Assembly (NCBI RefSeq): GCF_003034915.1
Contig: NZ_PZJX01000006.1
Coordinates: 62,001 to 126,000, forward strand
Length of the DNA stretch: 64,000 bases
Source of the DNA: Mesorhizobium helmanticense
GTDB taxonomy: Bacteria > Pseudomonadota > Alphaproteobacteria > Rhizobiales > Rhizobiaceae
Reading direction: 5' to 3'
This document shows positions 29,453 through 37,729 of this stretch, in pieces. How positions within the stretch are numbered: position 1 is the stretch's first letter; every line of letters starts with the position of its first letter. The translations under genes and the position numbers were made by a program. The notes under the pieces were generated by a model. It had not been told where the DNA came from. It was given only the letters and a program-made list of their open reading frames with translations, and did not search any database.

Positions 29453-31432
29453 TCAAAGAAGGATGCGGTATTTCGCAAACCCGGCTTCGCCCTCGCCTGC
29501 CGGTTCGATCTTCAGCGACTTCACCTCAGCGATAAAATCCTTCGCCCTGGCGCCGGTCTCGAAGAGGACGCTGGTTCCGGGCAGCGGCGCAAACGACCAG
29601 TTGCCGTCCGCCGACGGGTTGATCGTGCCTTCGCTGACGACGTAGCGCACGATCACGTCGCGATTGGTGTCCGGCGCCTCGTAGATGATCTTCGACGCGT
29701 TGATATCGGGGAAGTTGCCGCCGCCGCCGGCGCGGTAATTGTTGGTGGCGACAACGAATTTCCCCGCTGGATCAATCGGTTTTCCGTCGAACATCAAGTC
29801 GACGATGCGGTTCGAGCCGGCATTGGCCAGCCCGCCCTTGGCGTCGTATTTCGGCGGCTGCGACAGGTCGATCCTGTAGGTGACGCCATCGATGACGTCG
29901 AAATTGTAGGACGGGAAATCGGTGTTGATCAGCGCCTGGTCGGCCTTGCCCGGTTCGATCCTGTTGAAGATGCCGGCCGACATCTCCAGCCATTCCTTCA
30001 CCTGCGCCCCGGTGATTTCGACGGCGCGCACGGTGTTCGGGTAGAGATAGAGGTCGGCGACATTCTTGATGGCGATGTCGCCCACCGGAACGTCTGTATA
30101 GTAGTCGGCGCCGTTGCGGCCGCCGGCCTTGAAGGGCGCCGCCGCCGACAGCAGTGGCACGTCCTTCCATTGCGTGTTCTTGAGGATATCCCTGAGATAC
30201 CAGGTCTGCGCCTGGCTGACGACCTGTATCGACGGATCGTCGGCGACCAGCGCAAAATAGGAATAGAGCGGCGCCGAGGTCTTGCCGACCGGTCGGCGCA
30301 CATAGGCCAGCGTCGCCTGGTGGTCCTGCTCGAGCGCAGCGATGATGCGCTTGTCGTCTGCGACCGTCGGCTTGTTCTTGTTGTCGACCCGTTCATAGAT
30401 CGGCCGCGCCTCGGAGGTCGCCGAGACGACACGCCACTTCGATCCGTCGCGCTCAAGCAACAGGTCGATCAGGCCCATATGCGAGCCCCAGAAACCGCCC
30501 ATCACCGCAGGCTTGCCCTGCAGCGTGCCCTTTTCGGTATCGACCGCCTCAAGCGCCTGAAAATCCTTCTTGCCGGGGAAGACCAGATGCTGGTGTCCGG
30601 TGAACACGGCGTCGATCCCGTCGACGCCGGCGACGAAGAAGGAGGCGTTTTCCATCATGTCGCCCTGCTTCACGTCGATGCCGGAATGGGACAACGCGAT
30701 GACGATGTCGGCGCCCGCCTCCTTGATCTCCGGCACCCAGGCCTTTGCGGCCTCGACGATGTCGCGCGTCTTGACGTTGCCTTCGAGGTTCTTCAGATCC
30801 CAGACCATAATCTGCGGCGGCACGAAGCCGATGATGCCGATCCTGATCGGCTGCTCGGCGCCCGAGCCATCCCTGATCTTCTTGTCAAGGATGACGTAGG
30901 GCTTGAGATAGAGCTTGTCGTCGCGGGGGTTGGCGGCAAGCCCGGTGCCGCGGATCAGATTGGCGCAGACGAATGGGAAATTGGCCCCGGCCAGCACCTT
31001 GTCCATGAACGACAGGCCGTAGTTGAACTCGTGGTTGCCAAGCGTCGAACACTCGTAACCGAGCAGGTTCATGCCCTTCATGATCGGATGCAGGTCACCA
31101 TCCTTCATGCCCTTCTCATAGGCGATGTAGTCGCCCATCGGGTTGCCCTGCAGCAGGTCGCCATTGTCGATGAGCATCGCGTTGGTCGCCTGCTTGCGCA
31201 CCGCATCGATCAGCGAGGCCGTCCGCGACAGGCCCAGTGTGTCGTTCGCTTTGTCGGCGTAGTAATCATAGGGCAGCACGTTCACATGGATGTCGGTCGT
31301 CTCCATGATCCTGAGATGCGCCTGGTTGGCCTGCGCACGGGCGGAGAACGGGTGCAGCATGATCAGTGCTCCCGTGGCGGCCGCGCCCGCAAGCAGTGAG
31401 CGGCGAGAGACGGGATGGAACCGATGAGACAT
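29453..31432 (-). CDS. cpdB: 2',3'-cyclic-nucleotide phosphodiesterase/3'-nucleotidase, Tat-exported
   Basis: A 659-residue periplasmic nucleotidase. The N-terminus carries a twin-arginine motif (SRRSLLAGAAATGALIML), so it should be exported folded through Tat. The metallophosphatase domain begins LRIMETTDIHVNVLPYDYY and has NGDLLQGNP, GNHEFNYGL and a histidine pair in ALSHSGIDV and FTGHQHLVF. The 5'-nucleotidase C-terminal domain follows from about residue 350. ATG 31432 has TAGGAG upstream. A long open frame on the opposite strand covers this gene but is a shadow. It converges on the GDPD gene, 47 bp apart, and both scavenge phosphate. Confidence 0.94.
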   Translation of the reverse strand: MSHRFHPVSRRSLLAGAAATGALIMLHPFSARAQANQAHLRIMETTDIHVNVLPYDYYADKANDTLGLSRTASLIDAVRKQATNAMLIDNGDLLQGNPMGDYIAYEKGMKDGDLHPIMKGMNLLGYECSTLGNHEFNYGLSFMDKVLAGANFPFVCANLIRGTGLAANPRDDKLYLKPYVILDKKIRDGSGAEQPIRIGIIGFVPPQIMVWDLKNLEGNVKTRDIVEAAKAWVPEIKEAGADIVIALSHSGIDVKQGDMMENASFFVAGVDGIDAVFTGHQHLVFPGKKDFQALEAVDTEKGTLQGKPAVMGGFWGSHMGLIDLLLERDGSKWRVVSATSEARPIYERVDNKNKPTVADDKRIIAALEQDHQATLAYVRRPVGKTSAPLYSYFALVADDPSIQVVSQAQTWYLRDILKNTQWKDVPLLSAAAPFKAGGRNGADYYTDVPVGDIAIKNVADLYLYPNTVRAVEITGAQVKEWLEMSAGIFNRIEPGKADQALINTDFPSYNFDVIDGVTYRIDLSQPPKYDAKGGLANAGSNRIVDLMFDGKPIDPAGKFVVATNNYRAGGGGNFPDINASKIIYEAPDTNRDVIVRYVVSEGTINPSADGNWSFAPLPGTSVLFETGARAKDFIAEVKSLKIEPAGEGEAGFAKYRILL

Positions 31433-31563
31433 TGTGTTCTCCTACGCCCATGACGCAACAAGGCCTGCCCGAAGCCAAGCTTCGCGCCGAAATCCAGCCG
31501 AGTCCAGAAGTCCAGTCCATCAAGAAAGGGTGACATGCGGATGAATGTCCGCCACCGGAGAGG

Positions 31564-32829
31564 TCAACCCTTGTCGTCGTCGCCCTGGGTGATCAGCCGC
31601 GCGCTGCGCTGGCCGGTGAGGTAGATCCACAGCCAGCTAAGCGAAACCGCGAGCCGGTTACGGAAGCCGATCAGGAAATAGATGTGCGCGAAGCCCCACA
31701 GCCACCAGGCCAGCCGGCCGGTGAGCTTGATCCAGCCGAAGTCGATGGCGGCGGCACGCTTGCCGATCGTCGCCAGGTCGCCGTCATGCCTGTAGCGGAA
31801 AGGACGCGGGGCTGTATCGCCGGCAAGCCGGGCCTTGATCGTCGCCGCGACATGCTTGCCCTGCTGCTTGGCGGCGGGGGCGACGCCGGGCACCATGCGG
31901 CCGTCGGGCCGCAGGACATGCGCGGCGTCGCCGATGACGAAAATCTCGGGGCTCCCCGGCGCGGTGAGGTCGGGTTCGACCAGCACCCTGCCCGCGCGGT
32001 CCGCCGCCGCGCCCAGCCATTCGGCGGCCGGCGAAGCGGCGACGCCCGCCGCCCACAGGATTGTCCGCGCCGGCAGTTGGGTGTCGCCGAAGACGACGCC
32101 CTCGGCATCGCAGCGCGTGACGGGCCGGCCGAGTTCTACCTCGACGCCAAGCCGCTCGAGCGCCTTCCTGGCGTAATCGGAAAGTTCAGGCGCAAAATTG
32201 GGCAGGATGCGCTCGCCGGCCTCGATCAGCACCACGCGCGTCTGCCGTGTATCGATGTTGCGGAATTCGCCGCGCAGCGTGTCGTGCGCCAGTTCAACAA
32301 TCGTGCCGGCCAGTTCCACGCCGGTCGGCCCGCCGCCGACGATCGCCAGCGTCAGCAACGCTTGGCGTTTGGCCGGATCGGTTTCACGCTCGGCCTGTTC
32401 GAAGGCCAGAAGCATGCGCCGCCGAATTGTGGTGGCGTCTTCCAGCGTCTTCAGCCCCGGCGCGAACTGCTCCCATTCGTCATGGCCGAAATAGGCGTGC
32501 CTAGCGCCGGTGGCCAGCACCAGCGTGTCATAGTCGACCGCGCCGCCATCATCGAGCAGCACGCGTTTGCCGGCACGATCGACGCCACTGACATTGGCAA
32601 GCAGCGTCGTCACGTCCTTGCGCTTGCGCAGGAGATGGCGGATCGGCCAGGCGACCTCCGAGGTCGCCAGCGCCGTGGTCGCCACCTGGTAGAGCAGCGG
32701 CTGGAAGAGATGGTGGTTGCGCTTGTCGATCATGGTGATGCGCACCGGCGCACCGGCGAGCGCGCGGGTGAATTCGAGGCCGCCGAAACCCGCACCGACA
32801 ACGACGACATGATGGTTGGCCTGGTTCAT
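31564..32829 (-). CDS. Type II NADH dehydrogenase-like FAD oxidoreductase
   Basis: A 421-residue NDH-2-like enzyme. FAD site VVVVGAGFGGLEFTRAL; second nucleotide site LAIVGGGPTGVELAGTI; ILWAAGVAASP and FVIGDAAHVL complete the family pattern. The C-terminus is hydrophobic and aromatic (LAWWLWGFAHIYFLIGF and LSWLWIYL), as expected for peripheral membrane attachment. It would pass electrons from NADH to quinone without pumping protons. The start at 32829 has AAAGGA directly touching the ATG, an odd spacing; no better upstream start was seen. Confidence 0.92.
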   Translation of the reverse strand: MNQANHHVVVVGAGFGGLEFTRALAGAPVRITMIDKRNHHLFQPLLYQVATTALATSEVAWPIRHLLRKRKDVTTLLANVSGVDRAGKRVLLDDGGAVDYDTLVLATGARHAYFGHDEWEQFAPGLKTLEDATTIRRRMLLAFEQAERETDPAKRQALLTLAIVGGGPTGVELAGTIVELAHDTLRGEFRNIDTRQTRVVLIEAGERILPNFAPELSDYARKALERLGVEVELGRPVTRCDAEGVVFGDTQLPARTILWAAGVAASPAAEWLGAAADRAGRVLVEPDLTAPGSPEIFVIGDAAHVLRPDGRMVPGVAPAAKQQGKHVAATIKARLAGDTAPRPFRYRHDGDLATIGKRAAAIDFGWIKLTGRLAWWLWGFAHIYFLIGFRNRLAVSLSWLWIYLTGQRSARLITQGDDDKG

Positions 32830-33014
32830 TCCTTTTCACCGGTGGCGAACAATTCACTGTCATTGATATAGGCATTTTGTGCAGCGCAACAACGCCCAGC
32901 ATGGACGCCAGACATGAACGATTGCCCCGGACTCGCCGCTTGATGTCGTCAATGCACATGCCGCAGCTCGCACTCCTGAGATAGCCTCATCGAAACAGCA
33001 TGCCGAGGTTAAGC

Positions 33015-33674
33015 ATGGCCAATGAATGCGACGATGAAGGTCCGGCGCAATACGCCTCGCCGCCTTGCTTCCTGCATGAGCTCGACCCGGCATTCCGCAC
33101 CCCCCTCTCCGACTGGACTGACGTAAGACGCTGGCGCAAAGCCGAGCGCGAGCGGCTGATCGCGGCTCGCCTGGCCATCGCCGCCGATGCAAGGGCGACA
33201 ATGTCACGGCGGATCGCCGAAGGGCTCGACGCCGTGATCGGCGACATTGCCGGCCGCATGGTCAGTCTTTACTGGCCGTTCCGCGGCGAGCCGGACCTGC
33301 GCCCATGGATGGCATCGGTCAATGCACGCGGCGGGCGCACGGCATTGCCTGTGGTCATCGAGAAAGGGCAACCGCTGGTTTTTCGCGCCTACGTTCCGGG
33401 CGACCGTCTGGAAAAGGGTGTCTGGAACATACCGATCCCGGCCGAAGGCGACCCGGTGCTGCCCGATATCGTCATTTCGCCGATCGTCGGCATCGATCCC
33501 AATTGCTATCGCCTGGGCTATGGCGGCGGATTCTTCGATCGCACGCTGGCGGCGATGCCGTTCAAGCCATTGGTCATCGGCGTCGGCTACGAGTTGCAGC
33601 GCATCGCCACCATCTATCCGCAGCCGCACGACATCCCGATGGACCGGCTGGTGACGGAGGCGCCTGGAACTTAG
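33015..33674 (+). CDS. 5-formyltetrahydrofolate cyclo-ligase
   Basis: A 219-residue enzyme converting 5-formyl-THF to 5,10-methenyl-THF with ATP. The clear signature is the loop LGYGGGFFDRTLA; basic N-terminal WRKAERERLIAARLA and LYWPFRGEPDLRP are also family-like. ATG 33015 is chosen because GAGG lies 7 nt upstream; another ATG at 33000 would add 5 residues. The N-terminal ~45 residues before the fold are unusually long. It converges on the Lrp-type regulator with a 6-bp gap. Confidence 0.92.
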   Translation: MANECDDEGPAQYASPPCFLHELDPAFRTPLSDWTDVRRWRKAERERLIAARLAIAADARATMSRRIAEGLDAVIGDIAGRMVSLYWPFRGEPDLRPWMASVNARGGRTALPVVIEKGQPLVFRAYVPGDRLEKGVWNIPIPAEGDPVLPDIVISPIVGIDPNCYRLGYGGGFFDRTLAAMPFKPLVIGVGYELQRIATIYPQPHDIPMDRLVTEAPGT

Positions 33675-33680
33675 CGAATC

Positions 33681-34154
33681 TCAGGCCATCTCCGGCTTCA
33701 GCCCCATTGCCGTCCGGTCGACGATCTCGCGCAAGGCGAAGGACGAGTTGATCTTCGTCACATGCGGCATGGCCGACAGCCATTCCTTGTGGATGCGCTC
33801 ATAGTCGACGAGGTCCTTGGCGGCGATGCGCAGGATGTAGTCGTATTCGCCCGACATCAGGTGGCAGGACAGCACGTTCGGGCAGCGCTTTATCGCCGCC
33901 TCGAAATCCGACAGCGTCTTCTCGAACTGCCCCGACAGCGATATATGCACGATTGCCGTCATCTGGTGGCCGAGGGCGGCATTGGAGAGCCGGGCGTGGT
34001 AGCCGCGAATGGTTCCCGATTTCTCCAGATTGTCCAGTCGCCTGGAGCAGGCCGACTGCGACAGCCCGACCTTCTCGGCAAGTGCCGCATTGGGTATCCG
34101 CCCATCCTTCTGCAATGTCTCGAGAATGGCGATATCAATCCTGTCCAGCGGCAT
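33681..34154 (-). CDS. Lrp/AsnC-family transcriptional regulator
   Basis: A 157-residue feast/famine regulator. An N-terminal winged helix-turn-helix (LDRIDIAILETLQKDGRI, then ALAEKVGLSQSACSRRLDNL) is followed by the RAM ligand-binding domain (VHISLSGQFEKTLSDFE, MSGEYDYILRI). ATG 34154 is favoured by AGGAAT about 10 nt upstream; ATG 34184 would add 10 residues but lacks a ribosome-binding site. It is divergent from ald, with repeated TTGCGCAA sites between them, so it probably controls ald and itself in response to alanine or a related amino acid. Confidence 0.9.
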   Translation of the reverse strand: MPLDRIDIAILETLQKDGRIPNAALAEKVGLSQSACSRRLDNLEKSGTIRGYHARLSNAALGHQMTAIVHISLSGQFEKTLSDFEAAIKRCPNVLSCHLMSGEYDYILRIAAKDLVDYERIHKEWLSAMPHVTKINSSFALREIVDRTAMGLKPEMA

Positions 34155-34312
34155 TTTTCGGGATTCCTGCGAAAAACCTGACATTTTGCGCAACGATTAT
34201 CGAAGCGCGCACTTTAGCGCAAGCGCATTCGCAAACACTTGCGCAACGATTCGTGGTTCACTGTGTTCACACAGGGAACGAGCCCCCAAGGGCCGGATCA
34301 GGAGAAAAGAAA
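34155..34312. promoter_or_regulatory. Divergent lrp/ald control region with repeated TTGCGCAA sites
   Basis: A 158-bp gap. The 13-bp sequence TTGCGCAACGATT occurs twice in direct orientation, at 34186-34198 and 34239-34251, 53 bp apart or almost exactly five helical turns. Its core TTGCGCAA is self-complementary. A third near-copy, TAGCGCAA, lies at 34215-34222. Spacing and symmetry suit a regulator that wraps DNA as an octamer, as Lrp proteins do. Confidence 0.72.
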
Positions 34313-35428
34313 ATGCGCGTCGGCTGCCCCCGGGAAATCAAGAACCACGAATACCGCGTCGGGCTGACGCCGGGCTCGGTCCGCGAATATGTCGCGCATG
34401 GCCATGAGGTGCTGGTCGAGACCGGCGCCGGCGCCGGCATCGGCGCCGACGACAATGCCTATCGCGCCGCCGGCGCGACCATCGCCAAGACCGCCGCCGA
34501 CGTGTTCGCCAAGTCCGACATGATCGTCAAGGTCAAGGAACCGCAGCCCAACGAGTGGGTACAGCTCCGCGACGGCCAGATCCTCTACACTTATCTCCAT
34601 CTCGCTCCGGATCCGGAGCAGACCAAGGGCCTGCTCGCCTCCGGCGTCACCGCCATCGCCTACGAGACCGTCACCGACGATCGCGGCGGCCTGCCGCTGC
34701 TGGCGCCGATGTCGGAAGTCGCCGGCCGCCTGTCGATCCAGGCCGGGGCGACTGCGCTGCAGAAGGCCAATGGCGGCCGCGGCGTGCTGCTCGGCGGCGT
34801 GCCCGGCGTGCTGCCCGGCAAGGTCACCGTGCTCGGCGGCGGCGTTGTCGGCCTGCATGCGGCTCGCATGGCGGCCGGCCTCGGTGCCGATGTCACCATC
34901 ATCGACCGCTCGATCCCGCGCCTGCGCCAGCTCGACGATCTCTTTGCCGGTCGGGTCCATACCCGCTATTCCACCGTCGAGGCATTGGAAGAGGAATGTT
35001 TCTCCGCCGACATCGTCATCGGCGCCGTGCTGATCCCGGGCGCGGCAGCGCCGAAACTCGTTTCGCGCGAAATGCTGTCCGGCATGAAGAAGGGTTCGGT
35101 GCTGGTCGATGTCGCCATCGACCAGGGCGGCTGCTTCGAGACCTCGCACGCCACCACCCATGCCGAGCCGACCTACGAGGTCGACGGCGTCATCCACTAT
35201 TGCGTCGCCAACATGCCGGGCGCGGTGCCGGTCACCTCGGCCCACGCGCTCAACAACGCGACGCTGCATTACGGCCTGCAACTCGCCGACAAGGGCCTGA
35301 AGGCGCTGGTCGATGACCATCATTTGCGCAATGGCCTCAATGTCCACAAGGGCAAGATCACCAACCGCGCGGTGGCCGAAGCCCTTGGCTACGATCTGGT
35401 CGAGCCGAAGGCCGTTCTCGCCGCCTGA
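34313..35428 (+). CDS. ald: Alanine dehydrogenase
   Basis: A 371-residue NAD-dependent enzyme interconverting L-alanine and pyruvate plus ammonium. Substrate site [20 protein letters not shown]; family motifs [19 protein letters not shown] and the NAD site [22 protein letters not shown]-terminal [19 protein letters not shown] is also canonical. ATG at 34313 has CAGGAG 9 nt upstream. Expressed under the divergent Lrp-type regulator. In rhizobia such enzymes take part in alanine catabolism and nitrogen excretion. Confidence 0.96.
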   Translation: MRVGCPREIKNHEYRVGLTPGSVREYVAHGHEVLVETGAGAGIGADDNAYRAAGATIAKTAADVFAKSDMIVKVKEPQPNEWVQLRDGQILYTYLHLAPDPEQTKGLLASGVTAIAYETVTDDRGGLPLLAPMSEVAGRLSIQAGATALQKANGGRGVLLGGVPGVLPGKVTVLGGGVVGLHAARMAAGLGADVTIIDRSIPRLRQLDDLFAGRVHTRYSTVEALEEECFSADIVIGAVLIPGAAAPKLVSREMLSGMKKGSVLVDVAIDQGGCFETSHATTHAEPTYEVDGVIHYCVANMPGAVPVTSAHALNNATLHYGLQLADKGLKALVDDHHLRNGLNVHKGKITNRAVAEALGYDLVEPKAVLAA

Positions 35429-35451
35429 ACCCGCCCGGATTCTTCGATAGG

Positions 35452-35482
35452 GCCGCCGATTGTCTCGGCGGCTCATTTTTTC
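35452..35482 (+). terminator. Rho-independent terminator after ald
   Basis: Perfect 8-bp stem GCCGCCGA / TCGGCGGC with a 5-nt loop (TTGTC), followed by CATTTTTTCC. It starts 23 bp after the ald stop, and so ends the ald transcript before the porin gene. Confidence 0.88.
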
Positions 35483-35625
35483 CACAAGTAATTTTAATGA
35501 CTTAGAGCCCGTCGAGCCGGGTTTCCCGTTTTGCGTGCAATCAGGCTCTTCTGTGGCATTTTTGTTACAGCTACCGTAGCGGACGGGTGCTAGGAAGCTC
35601 GCGGGCTTCATCAAGGGCAAGGGCA

Positions 35626-36924
35626 ATGATCAGCATAAAATCCGCAAAATCTCTTCTTCTCGGCGCAGCGTCCATTCTGGCGCTCGGCTCAGTCGCTCAT
35701 GCCGCCGACGTGGTCGCGCCGGTAGAGACGTCCGGCTTCAACTGGAGCGGCATCTATGTCGGCTTTGGCGTTGGCGCCGGCGCTAACGTCCACGAGCTCA
35801 GCAGCGACTTCATTCCCGGCCTGTCGTTGAATGGCATCGGTGGCGAAGGCGTGTACGGTGAATTGACCGTTGGCTACGACTACATGGTGTCGCCGCGCTT
35901 CCTGATCGGCGGACTTCTGGACGCCCATGTCGGCAACATCGAAACCTCGCTCGACGTCGCCGGGTTCGATGCTTCGGTCAAGGAGACCTACGGTTTCGAC
36001 GCTGGTCTGCGCGCAGGCTACCTCTTCACGCCAAACACGTTGGGTTACGTGCTTGGCGGTTATTCCTGGCAGAAATACAAGCTCGACACGAACGCCGGTT
36101 TTGATTTCGATTGGGATCAGAGCGGATATTTCGTTGGAGCCGGCGTTGAGACCGCCATCAACAGCAACTGGACGATTAAAACCGAATATCGCTATACGCG
36201 CTTCGGCACCAAGGACAACCTTCTTGCCGACCTCGGCGCGCCGGATGGAACCCTCAATCTCGACACGTCGCGGCATACGTTCCAGGTTGCGGCCAATTAT
36301 CGCTTTGGCGCCCAGAACGGTGGTGCCGCCTCCTTTGAGGCCCCTGCCTACAACTGGACCGGATTCTACATCGGCGGCGCGGCTGGCGCGGGTGCATCGG
36401 TGCATCAGATCAACGTTCCACCGCTCGGCGACCTGGAATTCAACGGGCTCGGCGGCGAAGGTGTCTTCGGCGAGCTGAACGCCGGCTACGATCACGACTT
36501 CGGCAGCTGGGTGGCAGGCGTCATGGTCGATGCCCGCTACTCCGGCATGACTTCGGAGCTGAAGATCCCGGGTGGATCGATCAACCTCGATACCGATTAC
36601 GGGTTCGATGTGCTCGGCCGTGTCGGTATGAAGGTCAACGAATCGACGCTGGCCTATGTGCTCGGCGGCTATTCCTGGCAGCATTTCGACCTGAATGCGT
36701 CTTCGCCCATCGGCGATATCATCGACTGGGGTTCCAGCGGCTTCTCGGTGGGCGGCGGTGTGGAAACGGCCCTGTCGAGCAACATGACCGTCGGGCTCGA
36801 ATATCGTTATTCGCAGTTCGCCAAGAAGGATTTCTCGTCGGATATCGGGCTGCCGGATGACACCCTCACCTCCAAGCCTTCCTTCCACACCGTCCGTATC
36901 GGTGCGAAGTACAAGTTCAACTAA
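35626..36924 (+). CDS. Outer membrane protein with two tandem Omp25/31-like beta-barrel repeats
   Basis: A 432-residue outer membrane protein. Signal peptide MISIKSAKSLLLGAASILALG...AHA, then two clearly homologous halves. Repeat 1 starts near residue 38 (NWSGIYVGFG) and repeat 2 near residue 242 (NWTGFYIGGA). Each contains GGEGV[YF]GEL, YVLGGYSWQ, VETA and EYRY...F..KD in the same order. The single-copy family (Omp25/Omp31 of Brucella, RopB-like) has one such 8-stranded barrel of about 200 residues. The tandem form could be two linked barrels or one larger barrel. A T-tailed terminator follows the stop. Confidence 0.9.
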   Translation: MISIKSAKSLLLGAASILALGSVAHAADVVAPVETSGFNWSGIYVGFGVGAGANVHELSSDFIPGLSLNGIGGEGVYGELTVGYDYMVSPRFLIGGLLDAHVGNIETSLDVAGFDASVKETYGFDAGLRAGYLFTPNTLGYVLGGYSWQKYKLDTNAGFDFDWDQSGYFVGAGVETAINSNWTIKTEYRYTRFGTKDNLLADLGAPDGTLNLDTSRHTFQVAANYRFGAQNGGAASFEAPAYNWTGFYIGGAAGAGASVHQINVPPLGDLEFNGLGGEGVFGELNAGYDHDFGSWVAGVMVDARYSGMTSELKIPGGSINLDTDYGFDVLGRVGMKVNESTLAYVLGGYSWQHFDLNASSPIGDIIDWGSSGFSVGGGVETALSSNMTVGLEYRYSQFAKKDFSSDIGLPDDTLTSKPSFHTVRIGAKYKFN

Positions 36925-36943
36925 AACCGTCCAGGCAGCGGTC

Positions 36944-36974
36944 AAAGCCCGCCGGTCGTTCCGGCGGGCTTTTT
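36944..36974 (+). terminator. Rho-independent terminator after the porin gene
   Basis: Perfect stem AAAGCCCGCCGG / CCGGCGGGCTTT with loop TCGTT, running into TTTTTG. It begins 19 bp after the porin stop. Confidence 0.93.
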
Positions 36975-37015
36975 GTTTGTTCGGAAGAGTGCGGAACGCG
37001 GGAGAATATGGGCAA

Positions 37016-37042
37016 CAAAAAAGCGGGGTTTTTGCCCCGCTT
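37016..37042 (-). terminator. Rho-independent terminator for the minus strand
   Basis: 8-bp stem AAGCGGGG / CCCCGCTT with a 6-nt loop, preceded by six A residues that give a U-run in minus-strand RNA. It lies about 117 bp downstream of the DUF1203-type gene and opposes the porin terminator. Confidence 0.85.
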
Positions 37043-37158
37043 CCTCTGCTGTCGAGATTTCCCGCCGGTTCATCCGCGGTCGGCAAATCGATCGACAATC
37101 ACGTTCTAGCGCGGCATTGCGACAGGCGTGCGACAGAAGCGACCGACGACGATACCCG

Positions 37159-37626
37159 TCACGCCCGCTCGATCCGGCATTGATAGCAATTGTTGCGCGC
37201 CGAGCGGACATGGACGTAGGCGATGTCGTCGCGCTCGAACAAGGCCTCCGCCCGTGCCGCGATGGCGCCGGTCGAGATGACGCCGCCGCTGCCATAGACG
37301 ATGCGGTCGTCGCTGCCGTAGCCGCGCACGATGTAGTCGGTGCTTTCGAGCATTTCGGGAAGCGTATCAACGGCGGCGGCACGCTCGCATTCCTCGGCGT
37401 GCAGGAAGATCGGTCCCGTCTCGGCGTAGGGCTGGAGCTCCGGAAACGGCCGGAAGGCGAGGATGAGATAGGGGTCGCCGGCGGCCACATTCTTCAGGCA
37501 ATGGCGGCAAGGCACGCCGTCGCCATCGGAAATCTTGCGCTCCGGCGTCTGGCCGTAGGCATCCGGTCCGCCGCGCTGCAAGGCCCTTACGTCTTCAGTG
37601 GGCAAGGCTTTGAACTGGATGGTCAT
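37159..37626 (-). CDS. DUF1203-type conserved protein
   Basis: A 155-residue cytoplasmic protein resembling the DUF1203 family. Visible features are the CRHCLKNVAAGDPYLILAFRPF block with two cysteines, GPIFLHAEECER and a late NNCYQCRIE with two more cysteines. The four cysteines and two histidines suggest metal binding, but the family has no known activity. ATG 37626 has GGAG upstream. It stands alone between the porin terminators and the sugar locus. Confidence 0.8.
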   Translation of the reverse strand: MTIQFKALPTEDVRALQRGGPDAYGQTPERKISDGDGVPCRHCLKNVAAGDPYLILAFRPFPELQPYAETGPIFLHAEECERAAAVDTLPEMLESTDYIVRGYGSDDRIVYGSGGVISTGAIAARAEALFERDDIAYVHVRSARNNCYQCRIERA

Positions 37627-37729
37627 GGTGAAATCTCCGGTATCGTTGACCGGAAACTATGCTTGCCCGCCGGCACTTCCCACCCGATTCATGCCAAACG
37701 TATCGGGATCAGTCGAGATTACGCGCGGC

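Noticed and set aside
28580..31399. 939-residue plus-strand open frame across the GDPD and cpdB genes
   Set aside because: Very long, but it covers two recognised genes, one in another frame and one antisense. It has no motif and is highly basic and histidine-rich.
34298..35626. 442-residue minus-strand frame opposite ald
   Set aside because: A mirror of ald with Gly/Asp-rich low-complexity composition; no start signal.
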